Both the position numbers and the translations under genes were made by a program. A stretch of DNA of 64,000 bases, taken from assembly GCA_910588095.1 (NCBI GenBank), contig CAJUQH010000002.1, positions 124,001-188,000 on the forward strand. Reading direction: 5' to 3'. Below the pieces are notes generated by a model. That model had not been told where the DNA came from, searched no databases, and was given only the letters and a program-made list of their open reading frames with translations. This DNA comes from an uncultured Eggerthellaceae bacterium. GTDB lineage: Bacteria > Actinomycetota > Coriobacteriia > Coriobacteriales > Eggerthellaceae. Below, one piece after another: positions 10,504 to 16,587 of this stretch (positions are counted from its first letter, which is position 1; the number at the start of each line of letters is the position of its first letter).

Positions 10504-10579
10504 GGGGATGTAGCTCAGCTGGGAGAGCGCCACGTTCGCAACGTGGAAGTCGTGGGTTCAAGTCCCATCATCTCCACCA
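10504..10579 (+). tRNA. tRNA-Ala (anticodon CGC)
   Basis: All arms fold: acceptor GGGGATG/CATCTCC, D-stem GCTC/GAGC, anticodon stem CCACG/CGTGG with loop TTCGCAA (anticodon CGC, codon GCG), five-base variable loop, and T-stem GTGGG/CCCAT with TTCAAGT. Position 3:70 is G:U, the alanine identity pair. The 3' CCA is encoded. It sits directly downstream of veg. Confidence 0.95.
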
Positions 10580-10589
10580 TGGAACACCG

Positions 10590-10615
10590 AAGGGCCTGCC
10601 ATGCGGCAGGCCCTT
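10590..10615 (+). terminator. Terminator after tRNA-Ala
   Basis: A perfect 11-bp stem (AAGGGCCTGCC/GGCAGGCCCTT) with a four-base loop starts 11 bases after the tRNA, followed by CTTGCTGCTTG. It may also slow transcripts arriving from the convergent Nudix gene. Confidence 0.75.
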
Positions 10616-10665
10616 CTTGCTGCTTGCCCAGGCTGAGCGCTTCCCCGCACGCTGCGTAGGACGCG

Positions 10666-11316
10666 TCAGGCCCACAGGCTGTCATCGGCTGCAAGCACCA
10701 TGAGCATGAGCTGGGCGCGGGTGCCTATGGGCAGCTGGTTGCGCTCCAAGAACGCGCCGATGTCCTCGCGACGCAAGGTGAACGGCTCGATGAGCTCGTT
10801 GGGCTCTGGCTGAGCCTGGCCTGCGTGATCCACCTGCACGATGGCGATGCGCACCGCTTCCTCGGTCAGGCCGGTGGACGAGAGCCCCGCTTGGGGCAGC
10901 ATGCGCACGGCCCGCTGGCCGAGCTCGGTGCGCACCCGCAAGCCCACCTCCTCCGCCAGCTCGCGGCTTATGGCCGTCACCTCGTCCTCGCCCTCGTCGA
11001 TGAGGCCCGCCGGAAAGGCCACCACCCAGGAGTTCACCGGATAGCGGAACTCCTTGATGAGCATCAGCTCGCCATCGGGCAGCATGGGCACGACGCACAC
11101 CGCCTCCGATGCCACAGGCTCGCCTTGCCCATGGCGGCGCAGCGCCGCCTCGTAAGCCGCCGCCGACCTCTCGCGCGAAGCGCTCTCGTAGGTGAAGGGC
11201 GTCCCATCGGGCAGCCGGTACGAGAGCAGGTACTTGTTCACCCAGCCCGTGCTCGCCTGCTGCACGCCCAGCAGCTCTGGCCGGGGCGAATCGGGCGCGC
11301 AGAACAGGGCGTCCAT
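10666..11316 (-). CDS. Nudix hydrolase, ADP-ribose pyrophosphatase type
   Basis: A 216-residue protein with an intact Nudix box: G104, E110, R118-E119-L120, E122-E123 and G125 (GLIDEGEDEVTAISRELAEEVGL region). The box follows an (F/L)PAGLID lead-in (FPAGLIDEG), typical of ADP-ribose/nucleotide-sugar pyrophosphatases. An N-terminal strand-rich part (KYLLSYRLPDGTPFTYESASR) and VCVVPMLPDGELMLIKEFRYPV fit this subgroup. These enzymes split nucleoside diphosphates linked to another group, using Mg2+. The exact substrate cannot be told. It starts 6 bases after the UPF0210 gene, so the two are one operon. Confidence 0.88.
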   Translation of the reverse strand: MDALFCAPDSPRPELLGVQQASTGWVNKYLLSYRLPDGTPFTYESASRERSAAAYEAALRRHGQGEPVASEAVCVVPMLPDGELMLIKEFRYPVNSWVVAFPAGLIDEGEDEVTAISRELAEEVGLRVRTELGQRAVRMLPQAGLSSTGLTEEAVRIAIVQVDHAGQAQPEPNELIEPFTLRREDIGAFLERNQLPIGTRAQLMLMVLAADDSLWA

Positions 11317-11322
11317 GGCGGC

Positions 11323-12687
11323 TTAGTTCTTCAGCGAGTTCAGCGGCGCGGGCATGTGGCCGCCGCGGTGCGCGAACACCGTGCCAGCATACTGGTTCAC
11401 CGGCATGACCGGCGCGTAGCCCAGCAGGCCGCCGAAGTCCAGCGTGTCGCCCACCTTCTTGCCGATGGCAGGGATGAGGCGCACGGCCGTGGTCTTGTTG
11501 TTGATCATGCCGATGGCGCACTCGTCGGCCAAGATGCCGAAGATGGTCTCTTGGGTCGTGTCGCCAGGCACGGCTATCATGTCGAGGCCTACCGAGCATA
11601 CGCAGGTCATGGCCTCTAGCTTCTCGATAGAAAGCGCGCCTTCCTCGGCTGCGCGTATCATGCCCGCGTCCTCCGACACCGGTATGAACGCGCCGGACAG
11701 GCCGCCCACCGAAGACGACGCCATGACGCCGCCCTTCTTCACCGCGTCGTTGAGCATGGCAAGCGCCGCCGTGGTGCCCGGGCCGCCGCACTGCCCTACG
11801 CCTATGGCCTCGATGATCTCGGCCACCGAGTCGCCTTCGGCAGGCGTCGGCGCCAACGACAGGTCCAGGATGCCCTTCTGCACGCCCAAGCGCTTCGCGG
11901 CCTCGCGCGCCATGAGCTCGCCTGCGCGGGTTATCTTGAACGCCGTGGCCTTGATGGCCTCGGCCACCGCCGTGATGTCCGCCGATTGCGGCATGTCGGC
12001 CAGAACCGCGCGCACCACGCCCGGGCCCGACACGCCAACGTTCACCACCTGGTCGGCCTCGCCAGAGCCATGGAACGCGCCGGCCATGAACGGGTTGTCC
12101 TCCACCGCATTGCAGAACACCACCAGCTTGCCAGCGCCGATGCACTGGCGGTCGGCCGTTTCCTCGGCCGCGCGACGGATGATGCCGGCCATCTTGTAGG
12201 CAGCATCCATGTTGATGCCCGCCCGCGTGCTGCCCACGTTCACGCTGGCGCACACGCGCTCTGTGGCCGCCAGCGCGCTGGGGATGGATTCCATGAGCTT
12301 GTAGTCAGCCTCGCTCGCGCCCTTCTGCACCAGGGCCGAGAAACCGCCGACGAAATCGACGCCCACGGTCTTGGCCGCCTTGTCCATGGCGACGGCTATG
12401 GGCGTGAGGTCTTGGGCGTGCACGCCGGCGCACAGCTCAGCCACCGGGGTGACCGAGATGCGCTTGTTGATGATGGGGATGCCGAACTCGCGCTCGAGCT
12501 GGTCGGCCGTGGGCACCAGGTGCTCGGCGGCGCGCGTCATGCGCTCGTACACCTTGGACGCCAGCGCCTCGATGTCGGAATCGACGCAGCTGCGCAGGTT
12601 GATGCCCAGCGTGATGGTGCGGATGTCCAGGTGCTGCCGGCCTACCATGGCCAGCGTCTCGGCGACTTCTGCCGGTGTTATCTGCAT
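11323..12687 (-). CDS. UPF0210 (DUF711/PFL-like) family protein
   Basis: The product is 454 residues, the usual size for the family, starting MQITPAEVAETLAMVGRQHL at ATG 12687 with AAGGGGA upstream; the frame is open to 12843 without family resemblance. Conserved stretches include FPIINKRISVTPVA-like (FGIPIINKRISVTPVA), GAGKLVVFCNAVEDNPFMAG and the SSSVGGLSGAFIPVSEDAG region. Family members have a pyruvate-formate-lyase-like fold but no proven activity. In many Gram-positive bacteria a small ACT-domain gene precedes it; none is present here. A Nudix hydrolase follows directly. Confidence 0.85.
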   Translation of the reverse strand: MQITPAEVAETLAMVGRQHLDIRTITLGINLRSCVDSDIEALASKVYERMTRAAEHLVPTADQLEREFGIPIINKRISVTPVAELCAGVHAQDLTPIAVAMDKAAKTVGVDFVGGFSALVQKGASEADYKLMESIPSALAATERVCASVNVGSTRAGINMDAAYKMAGIIRRAAEETADRQCIGAGKLVVFCNAVEDNPFMAGAFHGSGEADQVVNVGVSGPGVVRAVLADMPQSADITAVAEAIKATAFKITRAGELMAREAAKRLGVQKGILDLSLAPTPAEGDSVAEIIEAIGVGQCGGPGTTAALAMLNDAVKKGGVMASSSVGGLSGAFIPVSEDAGMIRAAEEGALSIEKLEAMTCVCSVGLDMIAVPGDTTQETIFGILADECAIGMINNKTTAVRLIPAIGKKVGDTLDFGGLLGYAPVMPVNQYAGTVFAHRGGHMPAPLNSLKN

Positions 12688-12839
12688 GAGACGTTCCCCT
12701 TCGCTCGCGCGCGTGCGCATACCTATATATGTAAAGGATAAGGATAGCAAACCTGGGGGCATCCTGCCCTCGCGCCGGCCGATACGAGCCAGCGGTCGAA
12801 AGCGGAAGGCAGTGCAGGAGCGCTTGCGAGCGTGTTGTC

Positions 12840-15800
12840 TCACGCTAGCGCTACGGTATAGGCCACCGAGCAGACCGGCTTCGCGGCGGAGGATTCCACA
12901 AGGGAAGTCTGCACCTCGGGCGGCATGGCGAACCGGTAGCCTATGGGCACGCGCGTGCCGTAGCCTGCCATGGTGAGGGCTCGGAGCTTGGCCGCGTCGG
13001 ATTCACTCGCGGGAGCGCCCAAGGAGAAGCGGGCGACAGGAGAGGCGCTGCCGTTCGCCAGCACCTCAAGGAACACATCGGCCACGTTGTCCTCGCCGAA
13101 CAGCTCGGTGGCGCCATCAAGCGGGGCGAGGTCCGCCCTTGCCACCTTGAGCGGCTCGCCGCAGCGCGACTCGATGTAGCCTTGCGCCTCCTTGGGCGCT
13201 TCCAGCCCAAGCACATCCACCTTGGCTTCCACCTCAAGGGGAACCACTGCCGAAATCGAAGCTTTCCAGTGCGCATAGAGCGTTGTATCCGCAGTATAGT
13301 TACCCGTGCCCGCTAGCAGCACGCCTTTATCCGAAACGAACCTTGCGCCCCCGTTGAGCGCTGTGTAATAGCCCATGAACACATAACCCGTTTTCCCAGG
13401 GACTTTTACTTGAGTAATAGCGGTCTTGTAATCCTGGTCAGCGTAGTACTTTCCGTCACCATAGCGCACATACACTGCTCCTGAACCAGCCATGTCGGCA
13501 TCTCGATCGTCAAGGGTGATGGTCCAGGCATTAAGCTCCCACTTCGCATACAGGGTTATCTGGCCATCTATGACCTTGTCCAGGTCATCTGACATTCCCA
13601 CCAAAAGCTTGCCGCTGTTCGGGTCGACGTAGCGAGTCCCCGTCCCCTCCTTGTTAAGGTAATAGCCCATGAACGTGTAGCCTGTCTTCCTAGGAAGGGT
13701 CACCGCGCCGAGCGTCGTCGTGCAGGCGGAGTTCGAGTACCACTGAACCGATCCATGCCTAACATAAGCCGTGCTTGTACCAGCCGTTGTCGCCGCCTGG
13801 TTATCGAAGACGACCTTGTAAAGGTTGTTCCACTTCGCATACAGGGTTATCTGGCCATCTATGACCTTGTCCAGGTCATCTGACATTCCCACCAAAAGCT
13901 TGCCGCTGTTCGGGTCGACGTAGCGAGTCCCCGTCCCCTCCTTGTTAAGGTAATAGCCCATGAACGTGTAGCCTGTCTTCCTAGGAAGGGTCACCGCGCC
14001 GAGCGTCGTCGTGCAGGCGGAGTTCGAGTACCACTGAACCGATCCATGCCTAACATAAGCCGTGCTTGTACCAGCCGTTGTCGCCGCCTGGTTATCGAAG
14101 ACGACCTTGTAAAGGTTGTTCCACTGAGCATACCAAGTAGAGTTGCCTGTCATAAGCGATGACGTAAGGTTCTGGGGCACGCGAGAAGACGATATATAAG
14201 AAGTGCCACTGGAACGACCAGAGCGGTACCCCAAGAACGTGTACCCTGAACGAACAGGCAAGGTGATATTGGAAGCGGTGGCTACCGTAGCGCAATTTGA
14301 ATCAATGTAGAGAGCGGCTGTGCCGTATTTGTAATAAAGGGTCTGAACCTTTGTGCTATCTGTAGACGTTGTGTTCTTGTTGAGCGTGACCGAGTAAACA
14401 TTAGGCTTCCATTGAGCCGTCAGGGTCACATTGCCCTTAACATTGCCATCGCCGGCACTTATAAGCCCGGTAGCCGTTATGTATGTGATTTCATCCCCCG
14501 TTGCCCATGAATACCCTTTGTACCCTTCAAAGGTATATCCCCTCTTCGTAGGAACGGTGATGCGTTGTATCTTTGTCGTGCAAGCAGCTGTGGTATACCA
14601 TGCATCACCATGCCCAGTACCCGGTGTATAAATCGCCGTTCGGCTGTCATGGGTATCAGCACCATTGTGGTTAAGGGTAACCGTATAGACCGTTGCGCCA
14701 TACGTCGAAGCAGTCTGATGATCATCTACAGCAGGCAGCCGTCCCAGAGCAGACAACACGCCTTGAGAGAATACCGACATTGCAGACAAGGTTGCCTTAC
14801 CACCCCTGGTCCCCTGATTATCCTCGACTGCTAAACCAATCTTTCGCCAAAGGGAAGCATCGGCATCTTCGGAAAGGTTAAGCGCGATAATCGACGGATT
14901 CATCTCTGGAAGGTCATCATTGATTGCAGATAGCGCAACCATGGCGATGAGCTGGCTGCCAGCTTCGCTGGCGTAGCTTTCATCGGGTTCTTCGACTCCG
15001 TCGCTTTCAACTCCTTCGCTCAGTATGGCGGAGGGAGCAGCGGATTCGCTGCCCTCCCTCAGAATGACGGATGCGGCAGGCAGGCTCACCGTCGGTATCG
15101 CATGGAACACATCGGGGCTGATGGAGGTCACGCTCGCTGGCGCATTGATGGTCGTGAGCTTCGCGCAGGCTTCGAGGGCGCCAGCGGCGATGGTGGTGCA
15201 GCCTTCGCGGATGGTTATCTCGGTGGCTCCTGCTGGGACGCGGAGCAGGGTCGTTAAGTCAGAGCTGTATAGCAAACCATTCTCCGAGGCGAATGCTGCG
15301 CCGTCCTTCTCCACGGAGATGGAATCCACCAGCGGGCAATGCGAGAACACGCTGGCTTCTGCCACCTCCGCAGTCTTGGGGAGAAGGACGGCGCCCTGCT
15401 TGCCCTCGGGAATGAGCAAGAGGCTGAGTTGTTCGGCGTCATACAGGGCGCCGTCGAAAGAGGAATAGGTTTGGTTGCCTTCGGCAACGGCGACGTTGGC
15501 GACGTCGCTCGAGCGGAACGCTCGGTCATCGACGTCGTTCACGCTCGCAGGCAACGTGACGGATGCCACACCTGAGAGATAGAAGGCGTAGGAGGCAATG
15601 GAGGTGAGGGTGTAGTTGGTGCCCTCGCAAGAAACAGATTCAGGAAGAACGAGATTAGGAGCTTCGGATTCAGCTCCATCAGACCCCGATGCAAGCATCG
15701 GGGCTACATCGGAGCCCTCGCCTTCCGGCAAGCTCATGACTTGTTGCCAGCTAGACGAGACGCCGACGAGTTCGACGTGAGATTCGTTGATAACGGCGTA

Positions 15801-16145
15801 TGTGAGGCCGTCAACCGTGAAGGAGCCGATAACAGGTTCACTGTCGAGGGCAACGTCGGAGTTGATGAAATTGCCCGGCTTTCCAGCAAGCCCCGATGCA
15901 AGCATCGGGGCTACAGGCAAGCCTTCCGTGTCCTGTTCAGCACTGACTTCTTGGAGCTCCCCCAAGGAAGAGTCAGCGGAGTCATTCGACTGGTCGGGCA
16001 AGCCCGACGCTACATCTTCTATTCCGTCTTCTTTGGAATCTTCCCCTATGGCAAATGCGCCAGTAGGAACAAGAGCAAACGTCAGCAACGCTGCCAGGAT
16101 GGCAGCAACAAGCTTATGGGCGAAAGAAACAGCAGGTGCTCGCAT
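12840..16145 (-). CDS. Secreted repeat protein: BspA-type leucine-rich region plus five Flg_new/InlB B-like repeats
   Basis: A 1101-residue exported protein. A basic start and hydrophobic segment ending TGAFA (about residue 32) look like a signal peptide. Residues ~35-140 are acidic linker. Residues ~165-345 contain BspA-type LRR_5 elements (IASYAFYLSGVASVTLPASV). From about residue 470 come five repeats of ~95 residues of the Listeria-Bacteroides/Flg_new type (KTGYTFMGYY ... LYAKW); repeats 3 and 4 are identical. The C-terminal ~130 residues are unlike the repeats and end without an LPxTG motif, membrane anchor or SLH domain, so attachment is unclear. Such proteins are usually surface adhesins; that role is inferred. 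The repeat part is lower in GC than its neighbours, suggesting a different history. Confidence 0.82.
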   Translation of the reverse strand: MRAPAVSFAHKLVAAILAALLTFALVPTGAFAIGEDSKEDGIEDVASGLPDQSNDSADSSLGELQEVSAEQDTEGLPVAPMLASGLAGKPGNFINSDVALDSEPVIGSFTVDGLTYAVINESHVELVGVSSSWQQVMSLPEGEGSDVAPMLASGSDGAESEAPNLVLPESVSCEGTNYTLTSIASYAFYLSGVASVTLPASVNDVDDRAFRSSDVANVAVAEGNQTYSSFDGALYDAEQLSLLLIPEGKQGAVLLPKTAEVAEASVFSHCPLVDSISVEKDGAAFASENGLLYSSDLTTLLRVPAGATEITIREGCTTIAAGALEACAKLTTINAPASVTSISPDVFHAIPTVSLPAASVILREGSESAAPSAILSEGVESDGVEEPDESYASEAGSQLIAMVALSAINDDLPEMNPSIIALNLSEDADASLWRKIGLAVEDNQGTRGGKATLSAMSVFSQGVLSALGRLPAVDDHQTASTYGATVYTVTLNHNGADTHDSRTAIYTPGTGHGDAWYTTAACTTKIQRITVPTKRGYTFEGYKGYSWATGDEITYITATGLISAGDGNVKGNVTLTAQWKPNVYSVTLNKNTTSTDSTKVQTLYYKYGTAALYIDSNCATVATASNITLPVRSGYTFLGYRSGRSSGTSYISSSRVPQNLTSSLMTGNSTWYAQWNNLYKVVFDNQAATTAGTSTAYVRHGSVQWYSNSACTTTLGAVTLPRKTGYTFMGYYLNKEGTGTRYVDPNSGKLLVGMSDDLDKVIDGQITLYAKWNNLYKVVFDNQAATTAGTSTAYVRHGSVQWYSNSACTTTLGAVTLPRKTGYTFMGYYLNKEGTGTRYVDPNSGKLLVGMSDDLDKVIDGQITLYAKWELNAWTITLDDRDADMAGSGAVYVRYGDGKYYADQDYKTAITQVKVPGKTGYVFMGYYTALNGGARFVSDKGVLLAGTGNYTADTTLYAHWKASISAVVPLEVEAKVDVLGLEAPKEAQGYIESRCGEPLKVARADLAPLDGATELFGEDNVADVFLEVLANGSASPVARFSLGAPASESDAAKLRALTMAGYGTRVPIGYRFAMPPEVQTSLVESSAAKPVCSVAYTVALA
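13539..14120. repeat. Exact tandem duplication, 2 x 291 bp, inside the secreted repeat protein
   Basis: The segment 13539-13829 and the segment 13830-14120 read as identical by eye over their whole length, with identity continuing about 5 bases further. The unit is 97 codons, one complete Flg_new repeat, so the frame is kept. The lack of silent differences points to a recent duplication or ongoing homogenisation. Confidence 0.9.
14985..15070 (-). repeat. REP-like sequence translated within the secreted repeat protein
   Basis: The plus strand carries TTCTTCGACTCCGTCGC, CCTTCGCTCAGTATGGC and CCCTCAGAATGACGG in sequence. These resemble a simple repeat seen in many bacterial genomes, usually between genes (core TTCGCTCAGAATGACG). 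Here it encodes the acidic linker AILSEGVESDGVEEP and neighbours. Assignment rests on remembered similarity, so it is tentative. Confidence 0.35.
15684..15707 (-). repeat. REP-like palindrome with GTAG head, copy 1
   Basis: On the minus strand: GTAG followed by the perfect inverted repeat CCCCGATGC-TT-GCATCGGGG. A GTAG tetranucleotide followed by a palindrome is the layout of REP elements mobilised by RAYT transposases. It is translated in frame as part of VAPMLASG. Confidence 0.55.
15891..15914 (-). repeat. REP-like palindrome with GTAG head, copy 2
   Basis: The same 24 bases as the copy at 15684-15707, same orientation and same reading frame (VAPMLASG). A third, diverged version at 15993-16013 has palindrome GTCGGGC-AA-GCCCGAC and the same GTAGC head. 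Confidence 0.55.
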
Positions 16146-16587
16146 TGCAACCGGCCCCTTCCCGTGGTGCGGTCATTCCACACTGCGGAGGAGGCCCAGA
16201 TGCAGTTCCCGAAAAGGCGGCTGAGCTATACGGAGGGCATCCGCCACAGTCGCCAAACTGTGATATCGCACCCAATTGGAGCAAACTGGTTGTCCGATTG
16301 GAAACACGGATCATGAAAGGCAGATGCCCTCTGCATACCGTGTTATCTATCGGAGGATAGCCTAGGTTTCCACTATTCAATTAGGTGCGCTCCCTCGTTA
16401 CCGAGGAACCACAGTTTGGCATCTGCCAATATAGCAGGCGCCTTCCGCCCGCGCAACCGCGCGCATGGCACTTCTCCATATCGCCAGCTCACAGACTCGA
16501 AAGCACCATGAAGAAAGGGGCCCGCAGGCCCCTTCCCTCGCCGTGCCCCGCAAAGCGAATACGGCCTCTTGCATTGCCAGCGCGGCT
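16146..16587. other. 442-bp non-coding interval upstream of the secreted repeat protein
   Basis: No credible gene. It contains several inverted repeats: CACAGT/ACTGTG at 16245-16262, CCAAACTGTG (16253-16262) complementary to CACAGTTTGG (16410-16419), and GGCAGATGCC (16319-16328) complementary to GGCATCTGCC (16418-16427). At the left-hand gene the minus strand has GGGAAGGGGCC before the ATG at 16145. The terminator of the ABC exporter operon lies at 16515-16534. No known riboswitch was recognised. Confidence 0.5.
16515..16534 (-). terminator. Terminator of the ABC exporter operon
   Basis: An 8-bp GC-rich stem (AAGGGGCC/GGCCCCTT) with loop of four, followed on the minus strand by TCTTC after the stem's own TT. 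It lies 54 bases past the permease stop codon. Confidence 0.7.

Noticed and set aside
13539..14120. CRISPR array or satellite from the repeated DNA
   Set aside because: The unit is 291 bp, coding and directly tandem without spacers; it is a protein repeat duplication. The 96-bp periodicity at 40960-41500 is likewise coding.
16146..16587. Cyclic-di-GMP or other known riboswitch before the secreted repeat protein
   Set aside because: The inverted repeats do not show the conserved core of any riboswitch class known to me.
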